From assembly GCA_963840925.1 (NCBI GenBank), contig CAWJAY010000001.1:54583-118582 (forward strand): a stretch of 64,000 nt of DNA, in the 5' to 3' direction. Within the stretch, counting starts at the first letter, position 1; the number at the start of each line of letters is the position of its first letter. Below are positions 10,655 through 19,361 of the stretch, one piece after another. The notes under the pieces are model-generated. The model had not been told where the DNA came from, ran no database searches, and was given only the letters and a program-made list of their open reading frames with translations. The position numbers and the translations under genes are program-made. The stretch is from DATAOG01 sp963840925. GTDB taxonomy: Bacteria; Pseudomonadota; Alphaproteobacteria; Geminicoccales; Geminicoccaceae.

Positions 10655-11329
10655 ATGCTGGTGATCGACTACAACTTCAACTTCGACCCGATCTGGCGGA
10701 ATTTCGATCTTCTGGTCGGCGGCCTGCTGCTCGGGCTCCGGCTCGCGGTCGTGGCGCTTCTGATCGGCACGGTGATCGGGCTGCTCGCCGCGTACGCCCG
10801 CATCTCGCGCTACGCCTGGCTGCGCACGCTGGTCTGGCTGTACGTCGAGATCATCCGCAACACGCCGATCCTGCTGCTGATCTTCTTCGTGTTCTTCGGC
10901 CTGCCGGAGCTCGGCATCTACGCCCTCGACAAATACAATTCGTTCATCCTGGCGCTCGCGATCTATGCCGGCGCCTATCTGGCCGAAGTGTTCCGCGCCG
11001 GCCTGTCGTCGATCCCGAGCCAGTATCTGGAGGCGGCCAAGGCGATCGGGCTGCGGCCCTGGCAACGACAGCGCTACGTCGTGTGGCCGGTGATGTTCCG
11101 GATCTGCCTGCCGGCGCTGTCCAACAACTTCATCTCGCTGTTCAAGGACACTTCGCTCGCGGCGGCGATCGCGGTGCCCGAGCTCACCTTCGAGGCCCGC
11201 AAGATCAACGTCGATACCTTCCGGGTGATCGAGACCTGGCTGGTCGCGAGCCTGCTCTATCTCGCGGTCTGCTACGCGATCGCGTTCCTGTTGCGCCAGC
11301 TCGAGCGGCGCTACGCGGCGATCCGCTAG
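10655..11329 (+). CDS. amino-acid ABC transporter permease (HisM/GlnP type), first
   Basis: The 224-residue protein has about five membrane segments and the HisMQ-family permease signatures: EIIRNTPILLLIFFVFF near the middle and the ATPase-contacting EAA loop EAAKAIGLRPWQRQRYVVWP. It is an inner-membrane half of a type I amino-acid importer. The ATG at 10655 follows GGCGGGGG. It lies 159 bases after the binding-protein gene and 2 bases before the second permease, so the two probably form a heterodimer. Confidence 0.9.
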   Translation: MLVIDYNFNFDPIWRNFDLLVGGLLLGLRLAVVALLIGTVIGLLAAYARISRYAWLRTLVWLYVEIIRNTPILLLIFFVFFGLPELGIYALDKYNSFILALAIYAGAYLAEVFRAGLSSIPSQYLEAAKAIGLRPWQRQRYVVWPVMFRICLPALSNNFISLFKDTSLAAAIAVPELTFEARKINVDTFRVIETWLVASLLYLAVCYAIAFLLRQLERRYAAIR

Positions 11330-11331
11330 CG

Positions 11332-12000
11332 ATGGATGGCGGCCATGGCTTTTGGCACTACGCCTGGCTTGCGCGCCCGGCGCTGCTCCAGGGCTTCGCC
11401 TACACCCTCGAGCTGTCCCTGATCGTGATCGTGATCGGGACCGCGGTCGGGGTTTTGGGCGGCGTCTGCCTGCAATACGGCGCCTGGCCGCTCCGATGGC
11501 TGGTGCGCGCCTACGTCGACGTGCTGCGCGGCATCCCGGTTCTGGTTCTGATCTTCGCGAGCTTCTATGGGCTGGCGCTGCTCGGGCTCGACATCTCGGC
11601 GTTCTGGGGCGGCGTCGTCGCGCTCGCGGCGTTCTGCGGCGCGCACATGTCGGAGACGATCCGGGGTGCGATCGATTCGATCCCGCTGGGCCAGACCGAG
11701 GCCGCCAAGGCGATCGGGCTGCGGCCCTGGCAGCGCCTCTATTACGTGCTGCTGCCGCAGACGGTCCGCCGGATCCTGCCGCCCTGGGTGAATACCGCGG
11801 TCGAGATGGTCAAGGGCTCGACGCTGCTCTCGGTGATCGGCGTGGTCGAGCTGCTGCTCGCGACCCAGCAGGTGATTTCCAGAACTTACATGGTGATCCC
11901 GTTCTACCTGCTCGCCGGCGCGATCTACGTCGCGCTCAACTTCACGATCTCGCAGCTCGGCGGCCTGCTCGAGCGCCGTTTTTCGTACCTCAAATATTGA
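11332..12000 (+). CDS. amino-acid ABC transporter permease (HisM/GlnP type), second
   Basis: This 222-residue permease resembles the first. It has the DVLRGIPVLVLIFASFYG segment, the EAA loop EAAKAIGLRPWQRLYYVLLP and five predicted membrane spans, and belongs in the inner membrane as the partner half of the channel. The start at 11332 comes directly after the stop of the first permease. Its TGA shares bases with the ATG of the ATPase gene (TGATG), a strong sign of coupled translation. Confidence 0.9.
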   Translation: MDGGHGFWHYAWLARPALLQGFAYTLELSLIVIVIGTAVGVLGGVCLQYGAWPLRWLVRAYVDVLRGIPVLVLIFASFYGLALLGLDISAFWGGVVALAAFCGAHMSETIRGAIDSIPLGQTEAAKAIGLRPWQRLYYVLLPQTVRRILPPWVNTAVEMVKGSTLLSVIGVVELLLATQQVISRTYMVIPFYLLAGAIYVALNFTISQLGGLLERRFSYLKY

Positions 12001-12818
12001 TGGCGAGCCGCCCGCCAAAACCGGAGCCGGGCGGCGCTGCAGACGCGCCCCCGGTGCTGCGCGCGCACAACGTCCACAAGCGCTTCGGCGCGACCGAGGT
12101 CCTCAAGGGCATCGACCTCGAGGTCCGCCAGGGCGAAGTCGTGGCGATCATCGGCGCCAGCGGCTCGGGCAAGACCACGCTGCTGCGCTGCATCAACCTG
12201 CTCGAGGAGTACGACGAGGGCGAGATCGTGGTCGACGGCGAGCCGATCGGCTATCGCCTCACCGGCGGCCGGCGCCAGCGGCTGCGCGAGAGCGCGATCT
12301 CGGCCCAGCGCGCCCGGATCGGCATGGTCTTCCAGAGCTTCAATCTGTTCCCGCACATGACCGCGCGCGACAACGTGATGCTCGGCCTGACCAAGGTCCA
12401 GCGCCGCGCCAGGGCCGAGGCCGAGCGGATCGCGACCGGCTGGCTCGCCCGGGTCGGCCTCGCCGACCGCCAGGACCACTACCCCTATCAGTTGTCGGGC
12501 GGCCAGCAGCAGCGGGTCGCGATCGCGCGCGCGATCGCGATGGAGCCGAAGTTGGTGCTGTTCGACGAGGTCACCTCGGCCCTCGACCCGGAGCTGGTCG
12601 CCGAGGTGCTGGGCGTGATGCAGAACCTCGCCCGGGACGGCATGACGATGCTGGTGGTGAGCCACGAGATGCTGTTCGTGCGCGACGTCGCGAGCCGGGT
12701 CGTGTTCATGGACGGCGGCCGGATCCAGGAGCAGGGCACGCCCAAGGAGCTGCTCTACCGCCCGAAATCCGAACGCCTCGCCGCCTTCCTCGGCCGCTTC
12801 CAGGGTCTGTTCGGCTGA
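12000..12818 (+). CDS. amino-acid ABC transporter ATP-binding protein
   Basis: The 272-residue ATPase has a Walker A motif (GASGSGKTTLLRC), Q-loop (MVFQSFNLFPHM), ABC signature (LSGGQQQR), Walker B (VLFDEVTSALDP) and switch histidine (VVSHEM). It belongs to the polar amino-acid family (GlnQ/HisP/TcyN) and powers uptake through the two permeases encoded just upstream. About 15 extra residues precede the ABC domain. It closes the operon; a GFA-family gene follows after about 80 bases. Confidence 0.92.
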   Translation: MASRPPKPEPGGAADAPPVLRAHNVHKRFGATEVLKGIDLEVRQGEVVAIIGASGSGKTTLLRCINLLEEYDEGEIVVDGEPIGYRLTGGRRQRLRESAISAQRARIGMVFQSFNLFPHMTARDNVMLGLTKVQRRARAEAERIATGWLARVGLADRQDHYPYQLSGGQQQRVAIARAIAMEPKLVLFDEVTSALDPELVAEVLGVMQNLARDGMTMLVVSHEMLFVRDVASRVVFMDGGRIQEQGTPKELLYRPKSERLAAFLGRFQGLFG

Positions 12819-12901
12819 TTCCCGGACGGGCGCCGGGCGGCGCGCGCCGGGCCACTCAACGGCCCGCACCCTGATCCACGCCAACCCGGCGGGAGGTCGA
12901 G

Positions 12902-13330
12902 ATGGCAGATCTGCGGCAGCTGGTCGTGATGTCCGGGGGCTGCCAGTGCGGCCGGGTCCGCTATCAGATCGGCGGCGAGCCGGTCGCGCTCTACGTCTGT
13001 CACTGCCGCGAATGCCGCAAGCAGTCGGCATCCGCGTTCGGCATCTCGGTCATCGTCAGACGCGCCGAGTTCCGACTCGTGCAAGGCGCGCCGAAGGTCT
13101 GGTCGCGCGCGGCCGACAGCGGGCGGATGCTCGACTGCGCGTTCTGCCCGCACTGCGGCTCGCGTCTCTGGCACGAGTCCGATGGCGCGCCCGACAGGGT
13201 CAGCGTCAAGGGCGGCTCCTTGGATCAGGCGCCCGATTTGCGCCCCGCGGTCCACATCTGGACCGCGCGCACGCTGCCGGGCGTGATCATTCCCGAGACC
13301 GCCGCGCAGTTCCCGGGCGAACCGGATTGA
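12902..13330 (+). CDS. GFA family protein (glutathione-dependent formaldehyde-activating-like)
   Basis: This 142-residue protein has the Mss4-like zinc fold of the GFA/CENP-V family. The cysteines are in GGCQCGRVRYQI, CHCRECRKQ and CAFCPHCGSRLWHE, and the ending is HIWTARTLPGVIIP. The founding member binds glutathione and was proposed to speed formation of S-hydroxymethylglutathione; most relatives have no proven activity. A GGGAGG site lies in front of the ATG at 12902. It follows the ABC operon and precedes an LLM-type oxidoreductase on the same strand, without a clear functional link. Confidence 0.85.
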   Translation: MADLRQLVVMSGGCQCGRVRYQIGGEPVALYVCHCRECRKQSASAFGISVIVRRAEFRLVQGAPKVWSRAADSGRMLDCAFCPHCGSRLWHESDGAPDRVSVKGGSLDQAPDLRPAVHIWTARTLPGVIIPETAAQFPGEPD

Positions 13331-13378
13331 GCCGGTCGTGCTAGACTTGTCGTCGGCAAAGCGGCGAGGGGGGTGCCC

Positions 13379-14401
13379 ATGAAGATCGACATCGGCCTGC
13401 GCGGCAACGACCTGCAGACGCTCGGCGCCGAGGCAGCCGCCTGCGAGCGGGCGGGGGTCGACGGCCTGTGGAGTGATGAGACCGGCCACGACCCGTTCCT
13501 GCCGCTGCTCGCAGCCGCGCTCGCGACCGAGCGCGTGAGCCTGGGCACGGCGATCGCGGTCGCCTTCGGCCGCACGCCGTTCGCGCTCGCGCAGACCGCC
13601 TGGGATCTGCAGCGGGCGAGCGGGGGCCGGCTGCTGCTCGGGCTCGGGACCCAGGTGCGCGCCCACATCGAGCGCCGCTTCTCCGCCGAGTTCGACCACC
13701 CGGCGGCGCGGATCGTCGACTATATCGGCTGCCTGCGCGCGATCTGGGACACGTTCCAGAATGGCACCCGCCCGGCCTACGAGGGCCGTTTCTACCGGTT
13801 CACGCTGATCAGCGACTTCTTCAACCCCGGCCCGATCGCGCACCCGGCCATCAAGGTCTCGCTCGCCGGCGTCGCCGAACCGATGGCGCGCGCCGCGGGC
13901 GAAGTCGCCGACGGCTTCCACGTCCACCCGCTGCACAGCCCGGGGTATCTCCGGGATGTGGTCCGGCCGGCGATCGCCGCCGGTGCCCGGGCGGCCGGCC
14001 GCGACCCGGCCGCGGTCGACCTGATCACCCCGGTCTTCATCGTTACCGGCGCGACCGAGGCCGAGCGCGCCCAGGCCGAGCGCGACGCCCGCCGCCAGAT
14101 CGCCTTCTACGCCTCGACGCCGACCTACCGGCCGTTTTTAGCGTATCACGGCTTCGAGGCCCTCGGTCAGGACCTGAGCACGCTCGCCCGCGCCGGCCGC
14201 TTCGCTGACATGCCCGGACGGGTCCCGGATGCGCTGCTCGAGGCGGTTGCGGTCAGCGCCGAGCCCGCCCGCGTCGGCCAGGCGATCCGCGCGCGTTACG
14301 CCGGCGACCTGGTCCAGCGCATCTACCCCTACGGGCCGCTCCCGGCGGGCGCTTCCGACGGCCGCCTCGCGCCCCTGGTCGCCGGCATCAGGTCGGCGTG
14401 A
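13379..14401 (+). CDS. LLM class (luciferase-like, F420- or flavin-dependent) oxidoreductase
   Basis: The 340-residue protein is a bacterial luciferase-like monooxygenase: an N-terminal barrel start (MKIDIGLRGNDL), the LWSDETGHDPFLPLLAAA segment, the ATERVSLGTAIAVAFGRTPF strand-helix unit, RLLLGLGTQVRAHIERRF, and VSLAGVAEPMARAAGEVADGFHVHPLHSP. It resembles the TIGR03617-type LLM proteins described mostly from actinobacteria and some proteobacteria. The ATG at 13379 was preferred over a GTG six bases earlier because GAGGGGGG sits at normal distance from it. The substrate is unknown, and whether F420 or FMN is used cannot be told from sequence. Confidence 0.8.
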   Translation: MKIDIGLRGNDLQTLGAEAAACERAGVDGLWSDETGHDPFLPLLAAALATERVSLGTAIAVAFGRTPFALAQTAWDLQRASGGRLLLGLGTQVRAHIERRFSAEFDHPAARIVDYIGCLRAIWDTFQNGTRPAYEGRFYRFTLISDFFNPGPIAHPAIKVSLAGVAEPMARAAGEVADGFHVHPLHSPGYLRDVVRPAIAAGARAAGRDPAAVDLITPVFIVTGATEAERAQAERDARRQIAFYASTPTYRPFLAYHGFEALGQDLSTLARAGRFADMPGRVPDALLEAVAVSAEPARVGQAIRARYAGDLVQRIYPYGPLPAGASDGRLAPLVAGIRSA

Positions 14402-14459
14402 TCGGTCAACCGCCTCCCGCCGCCTCCGCTCGGCCGCGGCCGGGGGTGGTTCGGCAGGC

Positions 14460-16082
14460 TTAGCCAACGCCATCAACGGACCGCTCCCCCTTGCGCTTCA
14501 TGGTGTGGAGCGCGAGGACCTTGGAGGCGCTGGTCGTATAGGGCTCGCGGCGCACGATGCTGAGCGTCTGCCCGTCCCGCCACCGCTCGCCGAACCCTCC
14601 ATCACCCGGCAGATCGTTGAGAAAGCCGATGACCCTGGCAACGACAGCACGCTCGTTTAGATCCCCGACCCGCGGGCTCACCACGAGTCGCACCTTGGGC
14701 AGACCTTCGGGCGTCTCCTCCTCGACGAACTGGTAGTCGGTCGGGCCGCCGCCGAAGCTGCCGGGCAGCACCTCCTCGACCACGCGGATCAGGTCGTGAC
14801 CGAGGAAGCTCATGGCTTCGCTGGTGAGCTTTTCATGCGAGCGGATCGTGTGCAGATGCAGGTTGAATCCGAGCTCGCCCAGAACACAGCCGCACGCCCG
14901 TTCCTCGACGATCCCGTAATCGTCGCTCTCCAGGTTGAGCATGAGCTTGGGCGTGACCGGCAGCAGGGTCGTGTAGACGTTGACCATGACGCTGGCGCCG
15001 CCGGGCAGGCGACGCTCACGCTGGATCAGCGCAAACTTGTCGATGAGCACGTGCACGTCGTCCAGAGCTGCGGGCGCAGCGCAAGGCTGACCGATCCGGC
15101 GGACCTCGCCCATGCCGTAGCATGTCGAGGCCCGGCAGCCGGCATCGGCGAGCGAGCGCGCCCGCGCCTCGGTCATGGGCTCGCCGACGACCTCGAACAC
15201 GGTGCCGGCAATATCAAGCCCGGCCTCGCGCGCCGCGAGCGCAACCCGCACGCTGCCCGACGGGCTGGTATACACGACGCAGCCCTCGCCCGCCGCCTTG
15301 CGCTCCGCGAGCCAGGCGGCCACGCGCCCTGCCTCCGTCGCCTTGACCAGCTCGGGGCGGGGGATCGGCCGGCCCTCGCGCTGACTTGCCCGTCGGACCA
15401 CGGCGAGAAGAACGGCGTGACGCCAGGTCCGGTCGGTGATCGCCGGGACGCTCTGAGCGAACCAGCGCGCGATCGGTACTTCGATCAGCGTCCGGCACAG
15501 GGCGGTGCCGATCGCCGCGGCGCTCGGCGGCGCCGGGCTCCATAAGGCGAAGGTCCTGTCAGACAGCCCATCGGCGGCCCACTGGACCGCGTCGTAAGCC
15601 GCGTCGTGAGCGTAGAGCCCGAGATCGATATAGACCCGCGTGCCGGCGCTGCGCGAGCCCCCGCTCTGCACCTCGACATGGCGGCCGCTCAACGGATTGT
15701 CGAAGTCGCGCGAGGCGACAGCGAACTCGAGGCTGCCGCGTCGGATCGGCGTACGGCCCTTGAACTCATCAAGCCGGAGGTAGACGCCAGTGTCCGCCAG
15801 CCGGGCCAGCGCGCCCTCGATGCCCTGGCGCCGCATCAGGTCAAGGACGTCGCCGAGCCCGGCGCCGGCGTGCTCGAACAGGCGGCGATACGGGCTGTGC
15901 CGCACGCGAAAAATGCCGTGCTCGATCATGTGCGCGAAATTGGCTTCGCGCGCGGCGAGCCGCCGAGCCAGCCGCGCCTTCGCCTCCTCCGCCGGGAGCA
16001 CGTCACGGAAAAACGGTCCAAGGCCGCGGGCGAGCCCGGCCAGCAGCCGCGCCTGGTCAATCAGCGGAGGCGCTCGAGACAT
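14460..16082 (-). CDS. adenylate-forming enzyme, phenylacetate-CoA ligase-like
   Basis: The 540-residue protein resembles the PaaK/LuxE branch of the AMP-forming ligases. It has an N-terminal region with FEHAGAGLGDVLDLMRRQGIEG, a P-loop-like VQSGGSRSAGTRVYIDLG where PaaK has a serine/threonine/glycine-rich loop, then VFEVVGEPMTEARARSLADA, CRASTCYGMGEVRRIG, and a C-terminal acidic LNLESDDYGIVEERACGC segment. Such enzymes activate a carboxylic acid as the acyl-AMP and usually pass it to CoA or a protein thiol. The usual lysine-rich C-terminal lid is less clear. It is a single gene, convergent with the LLM gene. The superfamily assignment is good; the product is open. Confidence 0.65.
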   Translation of the reverse strand: MSRAPPLIDQARLLAGLARGLGPFFRDVLPAEEAKARLARRLAAREANFAHMIEHGIFRVRHSPYRRLFEHAGAGLGDVLDLMRRQGIEGALARLADTGVYLRLDEFKGRTPIRRGSLEFAVASRDFDNPLSGRHVEVQSGGSRSAGTRVYIDLGLYAHDAAYDAVQWAADGLSDRTFALWSPAPPSAAAIGTALCRTLIEVPIARWFAQSVPAITDRTWRHAVLLAVVRRASQREGRPIPRPELVKATEAGRVAAWLAERKAAGEGCVVYTSPSGSVRVALAAREAGLDIAGTVFEVVGEPMTEARARSLADAGCRASTCYGMGEVRRIGQPCAAPAALDDVHVLIDKFALIQRERRLPGGASVMVNVYTTLLPVTPKLMLNLESDDYGIVEERACGCVLGELGFNLHLHTIRSHEKLTSEAMSFLGHDLIRVVEEVLPGSFGGGPTDYQFVEEETPEGLPKVRLVVSPRVGDLNERAVVARVIGFLNDLPGDGGFGERWRDGQTLSIVRREPYTTSASKVLALHTMKRKGERSVDGVG

Positions 16083-16714
16083 GGAGTCTTACCCTTCAGT
16101 TGGCCATCTCATCCCTTCCTCGATAGTAGACCAGGTGCGCCGATCTCGTCCCGGCCGCGCTGCCAACGTTGCGCGCGGCGGCCGATCCGCCCGGACCGCA
16201 GCAAGACTTCCCAACCGAGCTCTGGACGTTCGCGATCGCGCTCAGCCAGATCAAAGCAATCGAACGCCCGATCGGGAACGCCGCACGGCTGGTGACGCGT
16301 GATCCCCGGGGCATCAAGTTCCCGCTGGTCGAAGCCAACGAGACCCCTCGGTCCGCAAACGCCTCGGCCACCAGGTCGATGTCCGCAGCGAGCACGGCGC
16401 CAGCACCGCCACCATCACCTGCGAGCCCGCCAACGTGCCGATCGCCTGAGGCTGGAATCCGCCCGAGCCGCGGGTCAGGCCGGTCACGCCGCCGGCTTGG
16501 CTCCGTCGAGCCGGCCGCGGGAACCGCTTCACGGGAGTGGGTGCACGGGCAAGGTGGTCACGCCGGTTCTGGATGGCAAAGCGGACTGTTGACAGCTTCA
16601 CCTGCTAGCGCCGCTCGTAGCCAGGAGGAGCCATTCGGTCGGCTCGGGCGAATGGCTCAACCCGACCCAAGCGGACCTGACGCGTCGGCGCAGTCCGTCG
16701 GGCGAGTCGCGCGA
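16083..16714. other. gene-free stretch between the ligase-like and DHFR-like genes
   Basis: About 630 bases without a convincing gene. Short open frames exist on both strands, but none has a ribosome site, a recognisable domain or a sensible composition. The stretch may be eroded coding DNA; I recognise no family in it. Confidence 0.5.
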
Positions 16715-17245
16715 TTAAGCAGGAACGTAGGTCAACCTAATCACGTCCTCGCCAACTAGATCGCTGGCGACAAGGCGGAGCGGCGGCCGCGGGCCGGCGA
16801 AGAATGGCGTGCCGCGACCCAGCACGATGGGGTGGAAGTAGAGTCGATACTCATCGATGAGACCAAGGTCGGTCAGACTTTGCGCCAGGTCTGGTCCGGA
16901 GACCGCAATCTCCCCAACAAGCTGAGCCTTCAGCCCACGGACCACTGCCTTGAGATCATCCTCGACAAGTGTGGCGTTGGGGCCGACGGACTTCAACGAG
17001 CGCGACACGACCCATTTCGGTTGGCTCCGCCACGCCGCCGCGAAGTCGCGTCGCTCCGCGTCCCACTCAGGATCGTCTTCATCCCAATAGCGCATGATCT
17101 CGTACATGCGGCGACCGTACACACTGCCGGTCAGGTCGCGCACCTGCTCTATCCAGTGACGAAAGAGCGCGGGGCCTGTCTGGATTTCCAGGTGATCGAC
17201 GTAGCCGTCCAGGGACTGGTTCATTCCGAAGACGAGTTTCGCCAT
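16715..17245 (-). CDS. dihydrofolate reductase family protein (RibD C-terminal domain)
   Basis: The 176-residue product has the fold motifs of the RibD C-terminal/DHFR-like family: KLVFGMNQSLDGYVDH at the start, GSVYGRRMYEIMRYWDEDD, an NADPH-contacting VSRSLKSVGPNATLVEDDL, and GEIAVSGPDLAQSLTDLGLIDEYRLYFHPIVLGRGTPFF. Such proteins are small NADPH-dependent reductases of unknown substrate, often called YwjB/YyaP-like. I chose the ATG at 17245 because GGAG lies nine bases upstream; a longer frame would run into the insertion sequence. The IS1182 element ends about 170 bases in front of this gene and may have changed its expression. Confidence 0.85.
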   Translation of the reverse strand: MAKLVFGMNQSLDGYVDHLEIQTGPALFRHWIEQVRDLTGSVYGRRMYEIMRYWDEDDPEWDAERRDFAAAWRSQPKWVVSRSLKSVGPNATLVEDDLKAVVRGLKAQLVGEIAVSGPDLAQSLTDLGLIDEYRLYFHPIVLGRGTPFFAGPRPPLRLVASDLVGEDVIRLTYVPA

Positions 17246-17414
17246 GCTGCAAATCTCCATCCCAGGTTCTTCAGAATAGCTCGAACCGCCATTGCGCAGA
17301 AGTGAGGTTGGACACGATCTGCGCGCCGCATCGTCGGCGTGACGAATAGCCAGAGGTCCGCTTTCCACCCGACTGAGACGTCGCCTGGGCCGAAGGCGAA
17401 TGTCTCCCTTGGGT

Positions 17415-17433
17415 CTTGGTCGTGCAAAAACGC
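17415..17433 (+). repeat. left terminal inverted repeat of the IS1182 element
   Basis: Read inward it is CTTGGTCGTGCAAAAACGC; 15 of its 19 bases match the right end. It lies about 140 bases beyond the transposase stop codon. Confidence 0.6.
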
Positions 17434-17574
17434 CCATCCGAGGAGGGGCGCGGCCGGCTGTCGTGCAGCGACGACCGGAGAATTACGGTTGTTGGACCGG
17501 AGGAGCAGAGACCGAGCGTGGTTCGCCGTCTTGGCCTGTCTGACGCCGAGGATGGACGTGACGGCGGCCCGACC

Positions 17575-19014
17575 TCAGGCCCGGATCGCTGCGATCAGCA
17601 GCCTGCTTCCCACCATGTTGATGACGCGCGTGAGATTGTAGGCGAGGACGTGCAGCGCCATCTCGCCCGAGACCCGCGGCAGAGTCTTCATCAAGAAGTG
17701 CGCCGCTCCCATGCGCGCCTTGATCGTCCCGAAGGGGTGCTCGACCGTCTCGCGCCGCTCGCGCATGGCCTGCGGGTTCTGGTCGAGCCGGCGCTGCACG
17801 GCTTCGAGAATCGGCTCGTGCTCCCAGCGCGTGATCCGGCGCTCTTTGGCTGGCGTGCACTGGCGCTTGATCGGGCAGCTCGGGCAGGCGGTGGTCCAAT
17901 AACGACGTAGCGTCAGGCCGTTTTCCACGTTGGTGTAGTGGTACTTCAAGGTCGCGCCGGCCGGGCAGCGATAGACGTCTTCCGCCGGTTGGTAGACGAA
18001 GTCCTGTTTGCCGAAGCGTCCTTCGGCCTTCGCGCCGGACGTCATCGGCTTGGGCAGCGTCACCGTGATCCCCGCCTGGTCGCAGGCGAGGATCTCCTCG
18101 CTGTTGAAGTAGCCGCGATCGGCGACGGCATCGAGCCGCTCCGCGCGGAGAACAGCCTTCGCTTCCTTCGCCATGGCGGCGAGCTGCGAGCGATCCGAAC
18201 CGACATTGGTCACCTCGTGCGCGACGATCAGATGGTGCGCGGTCTCAACCGCGACCTGCACGTTGTAGCCGACCACGCCGGAGCCGCGCCCGCTCGTCGC
18301 CATCGAGCGCGCATCGGGATCGGTGAGCGAGACCTGCTGATCGGGGCTCTCGAGCATCCGCGCCTCGAGGTCTGCGAGCCGTCGCATCTCGTCCCCGAGC
18401 TTCGCGATCTTCTCCCTCAGCCGGGTGATCTTGGTCGCCAGCGCCTCGGACGGCTCCTGCCGGTCGGCGGTGTCGAGCTGCTCAAGATAGCGCGCGACGC
18501 TCGCCTCGATCTGGGCACGCCGCCGCGCCATCTTGGCGCGCGTGAAGTTCCGGTCGCGGTTGTTCACCGCCTTGAACTTGCTGCCGTCGATCGCAACGCT
18601 GGCGCAGGACAAGAGGCCCATCTCGCGGCAGAGCCCGATGAAGCGTGCGCAGACCTTGCGAATGGCGTCGCCATTGTCTTTGCGGAAGTCCGCGATGGTC
18701 TTGTGATCGGGGACGAGCCGCCGCGTCAGCCACATCACCTCGACATTGCGTCCGGCCTCCCGCTCCAGCCGTCGACTCGACTGCACCCGGTTCAGGTAGC
18801 CGTAGACGTAGAGCTTGAGCAGGACCGAGGGATGATAGGCCGGCCGACCGGTCGCCTCGGGCACGACACCGTCGAACCCGAGTTCCCCCAAGTCGATCGA
18901 CTCCACGAAGGCGTCGATCACGCGGACGGGGTTGTCCTCGTCGATCCAGTCATCCAGGCATTCGGGAAACAGCGTCGTCTGACTGCGATCTGAACCTTCA
19001 ACAAAACGCCCCAT
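17575..19014 (-). CDS. IS1182 family transposase
   Basis: The 479-residue transposase appears intact. It begins with the family-typical NPVRVIDAFVESIDL and ATGRPAYHPSVLLKLYVYGY (HTH-containing region), has the first DDE aspartate in VAIDGSKFKAVNN, a coiled insertion at about 165-215, the second aspartate in DAVADRGYFNSEE, a cysteine-rich zinc segment (CPAGATL, CPSCPIKRQC) and the final glutamate in RETVEHPFGTIKARMGA. It should cut and move the element whose ends flank it. There are no frameshifts, so it may be active. Base composition is close to that of the host. Confidence 0.95.
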   Translation of the reverse strand: MGRFVEGSDRSQTTLFPECLDDWIDEDNPVRVIDAFVESIDLGELGFDGVVPEATGRPAYHPSVLLKLYVYGYLNRVQSSRRLEREAGRNVEVMWLTRRLVPDHKTIADFRKDNGDAIRKVCARFIGLCREMGLLSCASVAIDGSKFKAVNNRDRNFTRAKMARRRAQIEASVARYLEQLDTADRQEPSEALATKITRLREKIAKLGDEMRRLADLEARMLESPDQQVSLTDPDARSMATSGRGSGVVGYNVQVAVETAHHLIVAHEVTNVGSDRSQLAAMAKEAKAVLRAERLDAVADRGYFNSEEILACDQAGITVTLPKPMTSGAKAEGRFGKQDFVYQPAEDVYRCPAGATLKYHYTNVENGLTLRRYWTTACPSCPIKRQCTPAKERRITRWEHEPILEAVQRRLDQNPQAMRERRETVEHPFGTIKARMGAAHFLMKTLPRVSGEMALHVLAYNLTRVINMVGSRLLIAAIRA

Positions 19015-19054
19015 CCGATTCCCCCGCTACCGTCGAGGGATCCTACCATCCACC

Positions 19055-19073
19055 GCGTTTTTACACAGCCAGG
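19055..19073 (-). repeat. right terminal inverted repeat of the IS1182 element
   Basis: Read inward on the minus strand it is CCTGGCTGTGTAAAAACGC. It lies 41 bases before the transposase start. Confidence 0.6.
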
Positions 19074-19361
19074 GTCACGAGCGGTCGTGAGATCCGCTGC
19101 TGGTGAAGTTCCGGTCCGCAAAGGAAAGCCGACATGGGCGTGCGGGCAGAGATCCAGACCGTTCACCGATCGGCTCGCTTCCGAACGCTCGATCGTCGCC
19201 TCGCACGGCGGGCTGCAGTCGTCGATCGGAGCCATCTCTGCCCATCTCGAAGGTCGCGAGAGCGCCCTTGGCAGGTGTACACGGCGCCGGGCGCTGCGAT
19301 AGAACTGACCCGTACTCGCCCATAGGTCGGAGGGCGGTCCCAGGCGCTTTCGGGTCGAGGC

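Larger units (their letters stand above)
17415..19073 (-). mobile_element. IS1182-family insertion sequence
   Basis: One full-length transposase gene is bounded by imperfect terminal inverted repeats of 19 bases with 15 matches: 17415-17433 at the left and 19055-19073 at the right. Both ends share the core TGYAAAAACGC when read inward. The element is about 1.66 kb, the usual size for the family. No target duplication is obvious from the flanks as drawn; the exact ends could shift by a few bases. Confidence 0.75.

Noticed and set aside
16096..16601. Minus-strand small frames between the ligase-like gene and the DHFR-like gene
   Set aside because: There is no ribosome site, domain or conserved neighbour; they may be eroded DNA but cannot be called genes.
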